64,000 nt of DNA from contig NZ_JAGSOJ010000001.1 in the NCBI RefSeq assembly GCF_023684385.1, positions 1,635,146 through 1,699,145 on the forward strand. Direction: 5' to 3'. The stretch comes from Oceanirhabdus seepicola (GTDB taxonomy: Bacteria; Bacillota; Clostridia; Clostridiales; Clostridiaceae). Made by a program: the position numbers and the translations under genes. Below, piece after piece: positions 8,921-19,241 of this stretch (positions within the stretch are counted from its first letter, which is position 1; each line of letters opens with the position of its first letter). The notes under the pieces are model-generated. The model did no database searches and was not told where the DNA came from. It saw nothing but the letters and a program-made list of their open reading frames with translations.

Positions 8921-8951
8921 ATTATAAATAGCAGACCTTACACTACATCAA
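8921..8951 (-). promoter_or_regulatory. MerR-type promoter (19-bp spacer) of the MFS gene
   Basis: On the minus strand TTGATG and TATAAT are separated by 19 bases, with AGTGTAAGGT inside the spacer. Over-long spacers are the signature of MerR-controlled promoters. Only a weak dyad is visible (ACCT/AGGT ends), so operator assignment is tentative. Confidence 0.5.
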
Positions 8952-9071
8952 TAGGTAAATTAAATATTTTTTTGATGTAAATGACTCAAAGATAGAGTTA
9001 ACCCTATCTTTAACTAAAGAGTAATTCTAAAGATTTTTTGATATATCTCTTTACAACTCTTCTTGTTCGTA

Positions 9072-9122
9072 CAAAAAAAACTGCTGAACTTGTCAGCAGT
9101 TTTTTACTCAGATATACTCAAA
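9072..9122. repeat. Right copy of the 50-bp direct repeat, atpC 3' end and terminator
   Basis: The functional copy: bases 9104-9122 are the last codons and stop of atpC (minus strand), and 9073-9105 form the operon terminator. It matches 6144-6194 apart from homopolymer lengths. The two copies bracket about 2.9 kb. Confidence 0.85.
9073..9105 (-). terminator. Terminator of the atp operon
   Basis: On the minus strand CTGCTGA-CAAGT-TCAGCAG is followed by a run of eight T. The upstream A/T flank overlaps the atpC stop codon at 9104-9106. Confidence 0.8.
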
Positions 9123-9502
9123 CGTATCTCTGCTCTTAAGAGAGCAGCTTTAGCTCGTTTAATATCAATGTCTTCACTTTTTTCTGTTAATCTTTTTTCT
9201 GCTCTTTCTTTTGCTTTTTTAGCTCTATCTTTATCAATCTCTTCTTTAAATTCACTAGATTCACATAAGATTTCTACTTCTTTATTATGGATTTTTAGTA
9301 TTCCTTTTGATATGAAAAGAATCTTTTCTTCACCATTTTCACTTTGAAATCTTGTCTTACATGGAATTATCATGGTAATTAATGAAGAGTGATTCGCTAA
9401 AATTTCAAATTTACCATCACTATCTTCAGTAAATAACTTTACAACTTCTCCTTCAAAAACATTACTGTCATTTGTTAGGATTCTTAATTTAAAATTTTTC
9501 AT
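9104..9502 (-). CDS. atpC: F1 ATP synthase epsilon subunit
   Basis: A 132-residue epsilon subunit, with the N-terminal beta-sandwich (LRILTNDSNVFEGEV, LANHSSLITMI) that contacts the c-ring and a C-terminal helical hairpin rich in Lys/Arg/Glu (about 90-130) that can inhibit F1. Length fits the family. I placed the start at the ATG at 9502 behind TAGGTGATTATA; an upstream in-frame GTG at 9511 overlaps that site. Last gene of the operon, 20 bases after atpD. Its 3' end is duplicated about 2.9 kb away. Confidence 0.95.
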   Translation of the reverse strand: MKNFKLRILTNDSNVFEGEVVKLFTEDSDGKFEILANHSSLITMIIPCKTRFQSENGEEKILFISKGILKIHNKEVEILCESSEFKEEIDKDRAKKAKERAEKRLTEKSEDIDIKRAKAALLRAEIRLSISE

Positions 9503-9522
9503 TATAATCACCTAGAACAATT

Positions 9523-11800
<2,278 letters not shown>

Positions 11801-11821
11801 TTTTATCCTCCAAATTTAGAA

Positions 11822-13333
11822 CTATTTCTCAAGAAATAGCTCTTTATATTCTTTAACTGCCTTGTTAATTAATTCTTTGATTTCATCAGTTAAATCTTTC
11901 TTCTCTGAAATCTTATTAAGAATAATACTATAAGAAGTATCTATAAACTGTAAAAATCCTTTTTCGAATTCTCTAATTTGCTCTACTGGTATATCCATCA
12001 AATGACCATTTACACCACAATATAGTATTATTACCATACTTTCTACTTGAACTGGTGAATATCTGTCCTGCTTCAGCAACTCATACAATCTCTTACCTTT
12101 TTCGAGTTTATTTTGTGAAGCCTTGTCTAAATCCGAACCAAATTGAGCAAATGCTGCCAATTCTCTATACTGAGCTAATTCTATTCTTAAAGTTCCTGAT
12201 ACCTTTTTCATTGCCTTGATTTGTGCATTACCACCAACCCTTGACACTGATATTCCAGCATTTATTGCAGGTCTAAAACCTGAGTGAAATAAATCTGATT
12301 CTAAGAATATTTGTCCATCAGTAATAGATATTACATTAGTTGGAATATACGCAGTAACGTCACCTTCAAGTGTTTCAATAATAGGAAGCGCAGTTAAAGA
12401 TCCTCCACCTAATTCATCAGATAGTCTTGCCGCTCTCTCCAGTAATCTTGAGTGAAGATAGAATACATCTCCTGGATAAGCTTCTCTTCCAGGTGGTCTC
12501 CTAAGAATTAATGACATTGTTCTATAGGCAACTGCATGTTTTGATAAATCATCATAAATTATCAATGCATCCTTACCTTGGTGCATGAAATATTCTCCCA
12601 TACTACATGCTGCAAAAGGAGCCATATACTGCATAGGTGCCGATTCTGAAGCTGTAGCAGCAACAATCGTCGTATAATCCATAGCACCTGTTTTTTCAAG
12701 AGTATTGTATATTTGTGCTACAGTAGATCTTTTCTGTCCAATAGCAACATAAATACAAATAACATCTTTTCCTTTTTGATTGATAATTGTATCTATAGCA
12801 ATTGAACTCTTTCCAGTCTGTCTATCTCCAATAATTAACTCTCTCTGTCCTTTTCCTATTGGAATCATACTGTCTATTGCCTTAATTCCTGTTTGAAGAG
12901 GTTCACTAACAGATTTACGTTCTATTATGCTTGGAGCTTCAACCTCAACAGGTCTTCTTTCAGATGTTAGAATTTCTCCTTTACCATCTATCGCCTCTCC
13001 TAAAGGGTTAACAACTCTTCCAATTACCTCTTGTCCTACTGGAACATCAACAACTCTACCGCAACGCTTAACGATATCTCCTTCTTTTATCTCCTCGTCA
13101 TGTCCAAAAATAACACAACCAACATTATCCATCTCTAGATTCAAAGCCATTCCGTAAACATTATTTGGAAATTGTAGAAGTTCGCCTTCCATGCATGATT
13201 TAAGTCCATACACTCTAGCTACACCATCACCTATTTGGATAACAGTTCCACTATCAATATTCTCCATTCTGTTTTCGTAGTTCTTTATCTCTTTTTTAAT
13301 TATAGAGGTAATTTCCCCAGGCTTTATATGCAT
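11822..13333 (-). CDS. atpA: F1 ATP synthase alpha subunit
   Basis: A 503-residue non-catalytic nucleotide-binding subunit. The P-loop [15 protein letters not shown] lies near 170, and the arginine-finger region [18 protein letters not shown] near 365. GATGAGGTGATT precedes the ATG. It starts four bases after the atpH stop and is followed by atpG 21 bases on. Length is normal. Confidence 0.97.
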   Translation of the reverse strand: MHIKPGEITSIIKKEIKNYENRMENIDSGTVIQIGDGVARVYGLKSCMEGELLQFPNNVYGMALNLEMDNVGCVIFGHDEEIKEGDIVKRCGRVVDVPVGQEVIGRVVNPLGEAIDGKGEILTSERRPVEVEAPSIIERKSVSEPLQTGIKAIDSMIPIGKGQRELIIGDRQTGKSSIAIDTIINQKGKDVICIYVAIGQKRSTVAQIYNTLEKTGAMDYTTIVAATASESAPMQYMAPFAACSMGEYFMHQGKDALIIYDDLSKHAVAYRTMSLILRRPPGREAYPGDVFYLHSRLLERAARLSDELGGGSLTALPIIETLEGDVTAYIPTNVISITDGQIFLESDLFHSGFRPAINAGISVSRVGGNAQIKAMKKVSGTLRIELAQYRELAAFAQFGSDLDKASQNKLEKGKRLYELLKQDRYSPVQVESMVIILYCGVNGHLMDIPVEQIREFEKGFLQFIDTSYSIILNKISEKKDLTDEIKELINKAVKEYKELFLEK

Positions 13334-13337
13334 AGAA

Positions 13338-13883
13338 TCACCTCATCTTTCTATTTGTTACAAAGTCTTTTATTTCTACTAATTTATTTTTTATTGTACC
13401 ATCCATCACATTATTGCCTACTCTTAAATAAACTCCACCTATTAAGCTTTTATCTATTTTCTCAGATAATATTATCTGCTTGTCATAAATATTAGAAAGC
13501 TTATTTGTAAGGTTCTCCCTCTCCTCTTGCTCCAAAGGGATTACAGTTCTTACTTCTGCAGTTAAAGAATTATGTCTTTTAAGATAAATTTTCTTCATCT
13601 CTTTAAACTTTTCTTCTGCAAATTCAATACGGCCTTTATCAATTAATATTAGTAAAAAAGATAAAAGATGGTCATCAATCTTCCCTTTAAACATTTTGAT
13701 AAAAATGTTTCTTTTCTCTTTTGTACTTATATCTGGATGGCTAATAAGTGTTTTACATTCCTCATTATTCTTAAATAAATGGACTATATCTTCAAAATCC
13801 TTAAGAAATTCATCCACCTTACCTTTTTCTTCTGCCACATTATAAAGGGCTAAAGCATATCTCTTATCTAAAAACTCATACAT
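13338..13883 (-). CDS. atpH: F1 ATP synthase delta subunit
   Basis: A 181-residue delta (OSCP-type) subunit, linking F1 to the b-dimer stator. Family signs: [19 protein letters not shown] at the N-terminus and [20 protein letters not shown] near the C-terminus. TAAGGTAGGG precedes the ATG, which overlaps the atpF stop by one base, so translational coupling is likely. Confidence 0.95.
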   Translation of the reverse strand: MYEFLDKRYALALYNVAEEKGKVDEFLKDFEDIVHLFKNNEECKTLISHPDISTKEKRNIFIKMFKGKIDDHLLSFLLILIDKGRIEFAEEKFKEMKKIYLKRHNSLTAEVRTVIPLEQEERENLTNKLSNIYDKQIILSEKIDKSLIGGVYLRVGNNVMDGTIKNKLVEIKDFVTNRKMR

Positions 13884-14365
13884 TATATAGTCCCTACCTT
13901 AGATATAAAATGTTTTATCATTTTCTTTTGACTTTCTTCATCTAAAGAGTCCTCTAATACTTTTTCACATATTTCAACACTTAAATCTATAGCATTTCTC
14001 TCGATTTCTCTATTAGCTCTAGCCTTTTCAAGCTGAATGTCAGTAGATGCTTTATCCATAATTTGCTTCGCTTCTTCTTTAGCTTCATTTGTTATTTTTT
14101 CTTTATTCTTTTCAGCATCCATCTTATATTCTTCGAAAATACGAATTGCTTTATCTTTTATTTCCTTCATTTCTTGTTCAACACTATTTTTTTCATCAGC
14201 AACAGCTTGTCTTTCTTCTTCAATTCCATCGTAAGAATTCTTTATTTCACTTTGTCTATTTTCAACAAAATTATTTACCTTATCAAAGAAAAACTTCTTC
14301 AAGATGAAAAACAAAATACCAAAGTTAATTATGGCGGCTATGATGTATTTTAATTCAATATCCAA
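13883..14365 (-). CDS. atpF: F0 ATP synthase subunit b
   Basis: A 160-residue stator subunit: one N-terminal membrane helix (YIIAAIINFGILFFILKKFF) followed by a long charged coiled coil (about 30-125). I chose a TTG start at 14365 because AGGTGGTGAT sits 3-12 bases upstream; the frame could be opened from a TTG at 14383 but without a binding site. Its stop overlaps the atpH start. Confidence 0.93.
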   Translation of the reverse strand: MDIELKYIIAAIINFGILFFILKKFFFDKVNNFVENRQSEIKNSYDGIEEERQAVADEKNSVEQEMKEIKDKAIRIFEEYKMDAEKNKEKITNEAKEEAKQIMDKASTDIQLEKARANREIERNAIDLSVEICEKVLEDSLDEESQKKMIKHFISKVGTI

Positions 14366-14498
14366 TGTATCACCACCTATCAAAATTCAATATAACTATT
14401 TCTAATTTCCAATTAATAACCTCGAACCAAAAATCAGCATATTATGATAATCCCTCACTCCTGGTTACTAATCACAAATAAACTTTTTTTCTTTTCCC

Positions 14499-14741
14499 TT
14501 AATGTACACCAACAAATATTAACATTAATGCTACTAATAAAGCATAAATTGCAGTAGCCTCTGATAACGCTCCACCTGCGATTAATACCTTTAATATCTT
14601 ATCAGTTGCTTCTGGTTGTCTTGATACACTTTCAACAGCTTTAGCAGTAGCTTTTCCTGTACCAAGTCCCCCTCCTATACAACCTAATGCAGCAATACCC
14701 GCAGCAATTGCAGTCATACCTAAAACAAATGAATCACTCAT
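14499..14741 (-). CDS. atpE: F0 ATP synthase subunit c
   Basis: An 80-residue hairpin of two membrane helices joined by the polar loop SRQPEA (residues 40-45). The ion-binding carboxylate is Glu61 in LSEATAIY. The glycine motif GGGLGTG lies in helix 1. Position 28 is Thr where Na+-type c subunits (Ilyobacter) have Gln, and Ala62 replaces their Ser after the glutamate. This favours proton coupling, by inference from known ligands. AAGGAGG precedes the ATG. It is separated from atpF and atpB by about 130 bases on each side, as is common for this highly expressed subunit. Confidence 0.96.
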   Translation of the reverse strand: MSDSFVLGMTAIAAGIAALGCIGGGLGTGKATAKAVESVSRQPEATDKILKVLIAGGALSEATAIYALLVALMLIFVGVH

Positions 14742-14866
14742 TTTATATTCCTCCTTATAGTTAAATAATTTTTTTTATATTTATGTATCGCGTCCAAACA
14801 TAGTTAAAAATTGCAAAGCAACAAATTACTTACTGGAAACCTGATACTTAATACCTAATACCTAAT

Positions 14867-15532
14867 TTAGTGTTCTTCAATCATTTTAATATTTAACATA
14901 GTTAACAATACAAATATCACCATCTGCAGTGTGCCATCGAATAAATCAAAATAGGCATGTAGTGGTATTGGTATTAGTAACATAGCTGGATTAAATATAC
15001 TTCCCAACCCTTCATAAACTATTTCCATTATTAACGTAGCAGCAAAAATGTTACCAAACAATCTCAAACTTAAGGAAAAAGGAAAAACAATTCTTTCAAC
15101 AATATTAATTGGTAACAATACAGGCAATGGCTCTGCATATCCTTTAAAGTACTTCATTATTCCTAGTTTCTTGATTGCATTGGCTTGAATAACTACAAAA
15201 CTAATAAGACCAAGTCCTAAAGCAACATTATAATCCATTGTGGGAGGCTTAATGCCAAATAGTCCCATTAGATTCAAACATCCTAAATAAATAATTAACG
15301 TACCTATGTATGGTATATATTTTTTATGACTCTTACCCATATTTTCAGTTACAGCATTGTTTATTTTTTCTACAATTGCTTCTACAACTACTTGTCCCTT
15401 TTTAGGAAACTTTTTTAAATTTATTGTACTTATAATAGCTACTAAACTTATTAGTAAAATAACAACCCACTGAATAAATAAACTTAAAGGTACTTCAAAA
15501 TTAAAAATACTAAATAATACTTCACTCTCCAT
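14867..15532 (-). CDS. atpB: F0 ATP synthase subunit a
   Basis: A 221-residue membrane subunit with five to six helices that forms the ion half-channels. The essential arginine is in SLSLRLFGNIFA near the C-terminal third, followed by the helix ending LLTMLNIKMIEEH. I chose the ATG at 15532, with a GTGAGG binding site 9-14 bases upstream; in-frame extension to 15553 would overlap that site and the atpI end. Confidence 0.94.
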   Translation of the reverse strand: MESEVLFSIFNFEVPLSLFIQWVVILLISLVAIISTINLKKFPKKGQVVVEAIVEKINNAVTENMGKSHKKYIPYIGTLIIYLGCLNLMGLFGIKPPTMDYNVALGLGLISFVVIQANAIKKLGIMKYFKGYAEPLPVLLPINIVERIVFPFSLSLRLFGNIFAATLIMEIVYEGLGSIFNPAMLLIPIPLHAYFDLFDGTLQMVIFVLLTMLNIKMIEEH

Positions 15533-15545
15533 CTTCTTCGCCTCA

Positions 15546-15902
15546 CTAATCAATATTTATACCGTAAAGTATTAAACCGATAAATTGGCAGGTATATCCT
15601 CCTATATAAGCTAATACACCACCGGCTCCAAACCTATATGTATATACTCCTAAAAAAGCAACAACAGTTATGCGTAAAATCTTTGTTATAATGCTGAGCT
15701 TTCTAGTTCTTCCTTGACTCTTAAATGTATTGCAAGTAGAAACAGCGTTAAAAATCAAATTTACCAGCGCTATTGTCAAACCTATTAAGAACGGAAAAAA
15801 ATACTGTCCTTTAAGTATCAATACTATCAATCCAATTCCTAATCCTGCAAACAAATCATATAACAATAACTTCTTTAAAAAACTGCTCAACTCATAGTTC
15901 AA
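15546..15902 (-). CDS. atpI: ATP synthase subunit I
   Basis: A 118-residue protein with four predicted membrane helices (LLLYDLFAGLGIGLIVLIL, FLIGLTIALVNLIF, ITVVAFLGVYTY, IGLILYG). Size, topology and place at the head of the operon identify the AtpI/Atp1 assembly factor of the c-ring. The start is uncertain: TTG at 15902 has GGGGGTTGAT upstream, whereas the in-frame GTG at 15923 has no binding site. Confidence 0.85.
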   Translation of the reverse strand: MNYELSSFLKKLLLYDLFAGLGIGLIVLILKGQYFFPFLIGLTIALVNLIFNAVSTCNTFKSQGRTRKLSIITKILRITVVAFLGVYTYRFGAGGVLAYIGGYTCQFIGLILYGINID

Positions 15903-15968
15903 CGCATCAACCCCCAAATTCACATGTAAGTCACATCCAAATAAATTTAGATACTATCAAATATTAAA

Positions 15969-15990
15969 TTTCCATAAATTTTAATTTATG
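15969..15990. other. Palindrome in the atp operon leader
   Basis: CCATAAATTTTAATTTATGG is a near-perfect 20-base palindrome in the presumed 5' untranslated region of the atp transcript, between the promoter at 16089-16117 and atpI. It could form a leader hairpin or bind a protein; no assignment is possible. Confidence 0.3.
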
Positions 15991-16088
15991 GATTAATTTG
16001 TTAGCTTAGGCAATAATAGATACATAGCGCTTGTACAAAATACCTTTTTTTTCCTACATTCATGATTATTTGCTACTCACATCAATAA

Positions 16089-16117
16089 AATATACTCCAA
16101 TAAAACTCAAAAGTCAA
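16089..16117 (-). promoter_or_regulatory. Promoter of the atp operon
   Basis: On the minus strand TTGACT and TATATT are 17 bases apart, about 190 bases before atpI. This is the best sigma-A match in the 950-base gap upstream of the operon. Confidence 0.6.
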
Positions 16118-16195
16118 ATTTTTTCTCATTATTATCTAAAATACACTTACAATCAAATTTATGTAAAACTACTATATAAATCTCTTTGTAAAATT

Positions 16196-16332
16196 TACCC
16201 TATAGAGTAAACACTATAAAAAAGTCTCCCCTATAGGGTACTTTTATGTATAATGAAATAAATAGAGCGCTTAAGTAGGAGTTGGTCATATGAGTAAAAA
16301 GTTATTTCCCGAGGAAGAAATAAAATTATTAT
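16196..16332 (+). repeat. IS3-family left-end copy A
   Basis: A 137-base segment beginning TACCCTATAGAGTAAACACT is repeated at 16635-16771. Each copy has a short palindrome (CCCTATAGGGTA), a promoter-like stretch and the first codons of an orfA (MSKKLF). Together they look like the left end of one insertion sequence present twice in tandem. Confidence 0.65.
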
Positions 16333-16631
16333 CTAAGAATAAATATGTTAAAAAAGTAAGTAGAAAAAGAATCTAGAAAATCTCCTATAAGAGTATTCGA
16401 AGAATGCGGATTCGATATAGATGTTATTGGACTCCATCGAATTAGGTCATCTGGTAAGAGATGGCGTGCTTCATATAGGCAAAATGGTGTATGTGGATTG
16501 TGTGATACAAGAAAAGCGAATGAAAAGAACTTATCTCTAGAAGAAAAATATGCTCGCCTAGAAGCACAAAATAAATTATTGAAAGCATAGAACTACTTGC
16601 TAAAAAAGCTAGATATAATGGAAAGAAAAAA
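16290..16631 (+). pseudogene. Degraded orfA of an IS3-family element
   Basis: Reading from ATG at 16290 gives MSKKLFPEEEIKLLSKNKYV and a stop at 16374. In another frame from 16378 the rest follows: FEECGFDIDVIGLHRIRSSG, the helix-turn-helix of clostridial IS3 orfA, then LEEKYARLEAQNKLLKA, a stop (16588-16590) and NYLLKKLDIMERKK. So there is an internal deletion with a frameshift plus a nonsense codon where GAA would be expected. No orfB follows; the second left end starts directly after it. The reading is based on my memory of the family; the breakage is visible in sequence. Confidence 0.7.
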
Positions 16632-16634
16632 ATG

Positions 16635-16771
16635 TACCCTATAGAGTAAACACTATAAAAAAGTCTACCCTATAGGGTAGTTTTATGTATAATAAAATAA
16701 ATAGAGCGCTTAAGTAGGAGTTGGTCATATGAGTAAAAAATTGTTTACCGAGGAAGAAATAAAATTATTAT
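16635..16771 (+). repeat. IS3-family left-end copy B
   Basis: Second copy of the 137-base left-end segment, differing from copy A at only a few bases. Confidence 0.65.
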
Positions 16772-16806
16772 CCTGGAATAAAATTCTTTTCTACGACGTC
16801 ATCTAA
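16729..16806 (+). pseudogene. Truncated orfA start, second copy
   Basis: ATG at 16729 opens MSKKLFTEEEIKLLSWNKIL and runs into unrelated sequence, stopping at 16804-16806. Only the first 15 codons resemble the orfA. It marks where the second element copy was cut. Confidence 0.6.
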
Positions 16807-16896
16807 CCCTAATAAAACTCAATAAAATCACTCAACTTTTCCCTTAGTTATATGTAAATTATATAATACTATTGTAAAAATAACCATAAAACAACA

Positions 16897-17598
16897 TCAT
16901 TCCACAAACTTATATCCCACACCCCATACAGTAATAATATGATCTGGCTCGGAAGGATTCTTCTCTATCTTCTCCCTAAGATTTCTCATATGCACTGTTA
17001 TTGTTGGAATATCTTTATCAGAATCATATCCCCATATCTTCTCAAATATAAAGTTCTTTGTGAACACCCTATTTGGATTAGATGCAAGAAGATTTAAGAG
17101 ATCATACTCTGTTACAGTCAATGATATCTCTTTGTTATTAAGCAACACTTGTCTTGTGTTTCTATTTATGGTTAAATTCTTAAGGATAATTTTATCGTCT
17201 TTATCCTCAGTTGTAGCTGTGGAGTTCTTTAGTAGATTATACCTTGCAATATGACCTTTCACCCTTGCCACCAGCTCATTTGGACTAAAAGGCTTTGTCA
17301 TATAATCATCAAGTCCAAGCCCAAAACCCCTAACCTTATCTATATCACTAGTTTTCGCACTTACAACTATTATTGGTACATCCTTCTCTTTCCTAATCTC
17401 TTTGCATATATTAAATCCATCTCTTCCTGGTAACATAAGATCAAGAATAATAAGATTATAATCATTACTAAGAGCCTCTTCCAGCCCTTTTTGTCCATCT
17501 GTGATTATATCAACCTCCATATCGTAGGCTTCGAGATAATCCTTCTCCACTTCTGCGATACTTAGGTCATCTTCAACAATCAGAATTCTATTCTTCAA
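16897..17598 (-). CDS. OmpR-family response regulator
   Basis: A 233-residue regulator: receiver with acidic pair VEDD, phospho-acceptor Asp in LIILDLMLPGRDG and Lys in DDYMTKPFSP; winged helix with LTVTEYDLLNLL and PTITVHMRNLREKI. I favour the TTG at 17598, since GAGGAG lies nine bases upstream; an in-frame TTG at 17607 directly abuts that site. It overlaps the kinase end by 11 bases. Last gene of a four-gene unit with two membrane proteins, whose promoter region carries tandem 11-bp repeats suited to this regulator class. Confidence 0.88.
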   Translation of the reverse strand: MKNRILIVEDDLSIAEVEKDYLEAYDMEVDIITDGQKGLEEALSNDYNLIILDLMLPGRDGFNICKEIRKEKDVPIIVVSAKTSDIDKVRGFGLGLDDYMTKPFSPNELVARVKGHIARYNLLKNSTATTEDKDDKIILKNLTINRNTRQVLLNNKEISLTVTEYDLLNLLASNPNRVFTKNFIFEKIWGYDSDKDIPTITVHMRNLREKIEKNPSEPDHIITVWGVGYKFVE

Positions 17599-18703
17599 CT
17601 CTATCAACTCCTCTCGGTAATTTCATATTAATACATAGTCCTGTGAATTCTCCCTTTTCCCCATTCTCAGCCCATACTATGCCCTTATGCTTCTCTATTA
17701 TCTCTTTCACAATTGATAATCCAAGACCATAACTTCCACATTTAGTTCCTCTAGATTCATCTTCTCTGAAGAACCTATTAAATATCTCTTCAAAGTTCTT
17801 ATTATTTATCCCTTCTCCATTATCAGTTATAGATACCACACAATAATCTTCTTTTATCTCAACATCAAATAATATTCTAACAGAAATATTTCTAACATAC
17901 TTTATTGAATTCTGAACCAGATTCATTACAACCCTTCTCATCATATTTACATCCATATAAATATCAATATCTTCCTTAGAATCAAATTCACTAATTAACT
18001 GTACATCCTTATCTGCAAAATCAAGTTCCATTTCCAATATCAAATCATTTAAGAAACTTTTTATTCCAACTCTAGTAAAACTAAATTCCTCTTTACTGAA
18101 ATCCAAATCAGATAATAATGAAAGCTGAGATATCATCTTCTCAATATCTTCTGTTTTATTGTTGATTGCCTCTATATATTTATTGAGTTTCTCTGGAGTG
18201 TTAGCGATACCATCAAGTATACCATTGGAGTGTAGCTTAATGGATGTTATTGGGGTTCTAATATCATGAGATATATTTGCCAAAAGTTCCTTCCTATGAG
18301 ATTCATACTTTTCCTGTATCTCTTTTGATTCTCTTAGTTTATTTATCATCTTATCAAAGGCTTTCCCAACTTCATCTATTTCCATTACAGCACTCTTTTC
18401 TATCTTATAATCATAATCATCTTCAATTATTGCATTTGCAACCTTTTCTAATTCCTCAATAGGTTGAATTACCATCTTCTTTAATCTTCGGTTTAAATAC
18501 TTGCTTAACCCAAGGAATATAATGATTGATATAGCTTGCAAACCCCAAAACTGTATTGCTTCTTCTTTATATAGATTAGCAAAATCATTAAAACTACTAT
18601 TTCTTGTTATACACATAAAGCTCAGAAAATTAAGCCCCTCAAGTAACATTCCTAATCCAAAAACTGCTACAGTTAAATGTATTAATCGCCTTCTCAATCT
18701 CAT
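17588..18703 (-). CDS. Sensor histidine kinase
   Basis: A 371-residue kinase with two membrane helices (about 10-30 and 50-70) and only a short outside loop. HAMP-like linker (VIQPIEELEKVANAI), HisKA box LLANISHDIRTPITSIKLHS, N-box NLVQNSIKYV, DNGEGI and YGLGLSIVKEI. The minimal loop suggests sensing in or near the membrane. Start is the ATG at 18703 behind GCAGGAG; a longer frame to 18742 lacks a site. Upstream lie the HsmA-like and seven-helix proteins, which may be targets or co-sensors. Confidence 0.86.
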   Translation of the reverse strand: MRLRRRLIHLTVAVFGLGMLLEGLNFLSFMCITRNSSFNDFANLYKEEAIQFWGLQAISIIIFLGLSKYLNRRLKKMVIQPIEELEKVANAIIEDDYDYKIEKSAVMEIDEVGKAFDKMINKLRESKEIQEKYESHRKELLANISHDIRTPITSIKLHSNGILDGIANTPEKLNKYIEAINNKTEDIEKMISQLSLLSDLDFSKEEFSFTRVGIKSFLNDLILEMELDFADKDVQLISEFDSKEDIDIYMDVNMMRRVVMNLVQNSIKYVRNISVRILFDVEIKEDYCVVSITDNGEGINNKNFEEIFNRFFREDESRGTKCGSYGLGLSIVKEIIEKHKGIVWAENGEKGEFTGLCINMKLPRGVDRVEE

Positions 18704-18736
18704 ATTTTTTTCTCCTGCTTTTTTTCTTTTATTATA

Positions 18737-18775
18737 TAACAATCAGACTAACCTCTCTATGATTAGCCTGACTTC
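18737..18775 (-). terminator. Possible attenuating hairpin before the kinase gene
   Basis: On the minus strand TCAGGCTAA and TTAGTCTGA pair with one G-U, followed by TTGTTATAT. The T-run is poor, so it may lower rather than stop transcription from the HsmA gene into the kinase. Confidence 0.3.
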
Positions 18776-18820
18776 TATATTCTTAATATATTATTCTTGT
18801 ATTAAATATCTAAGTTTATA

Positions 18821-19186
18821 CTATGCTACGTTTAATATCATACCTGTTAAGAAAGATATTAACCATATTATCCATACCCCTAGGCTAAACTTATGGAACT
18901 TAGTCATTAACTTCTCATTCTTCTTAGCAAGAACTATTGTAGCCCAAATAGCATGGAATGCCATTAACACTATAGCCGCTGCACCAGTGATTCCGTGAAT
19001 ATCAAACTTAAAACTATCACTCATAATTGACATCATTGTTGTTCCTGTTGTGTCAAATACAAATCCTATCCAGAAAAAAGATAAATTAAACTTAGTTAGT
19101 TTCCCCGATATCTTTTCTCCCCAAACTCCAACTGAGTAACATATAAGAGCTAGTACCATTGCGATAATTGACATAATTAACATCAT
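18821..19186 (-). CDS. HsmA-like membrane protein (TIGR03987 type)
   Basis: A 121-residue protein with four membrane helices and conserved-looking histidines: one in FDIHGITGAA (end of helix 2), one in LMAFHAIWATIVL (helix 3) and one in TKFHKFSLGVW. I recognise the TIGR03987/HsmA type; the Clostridioides difficile HsmA is a heme-binding membrane protein that protects against heme stress. Heme binding here is inference from family and the membrane histidines. It lies 55 bases after a seven-helix protein gene and upstream of a two-component pair rather than of an HsmR-type MarR regulator. Confidence 0.6.
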   Translation of the reverse strand: MMLIMSIIAMVLALICYSVGVWGEKISGKLTKFNLSFFWIGFVFDTTGTTMMSIMSDSFKFDIHGITGAAAIVLMAFHAIWATIVLAKKNEKLMTKFHKFSLGVWIIWLISFLTGMILNVA

Positions 19187-19241
19187 AAAACATCATCCTT
19201 CCAAAAGTATATTTCAATCAATTCATTAGTTAAAATTTTTA

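Noticed and set aside
14063..14353. Several open frames opposite atpF
   Set aside because: They are antisense shadows of the Lys/Glu-rich coiled coil of subunit b; no start sites or family match.
14499..14741. Sodium-dependent ATP synthase
   Set aside because: The Gln and Ser ligands of Na+-type c rings are Thr28 and Ala62 here.
16290..16806. Active IS3 transposase
   Set aside because: There is a frameshift with deletion, a nonsense codon and no orfB.
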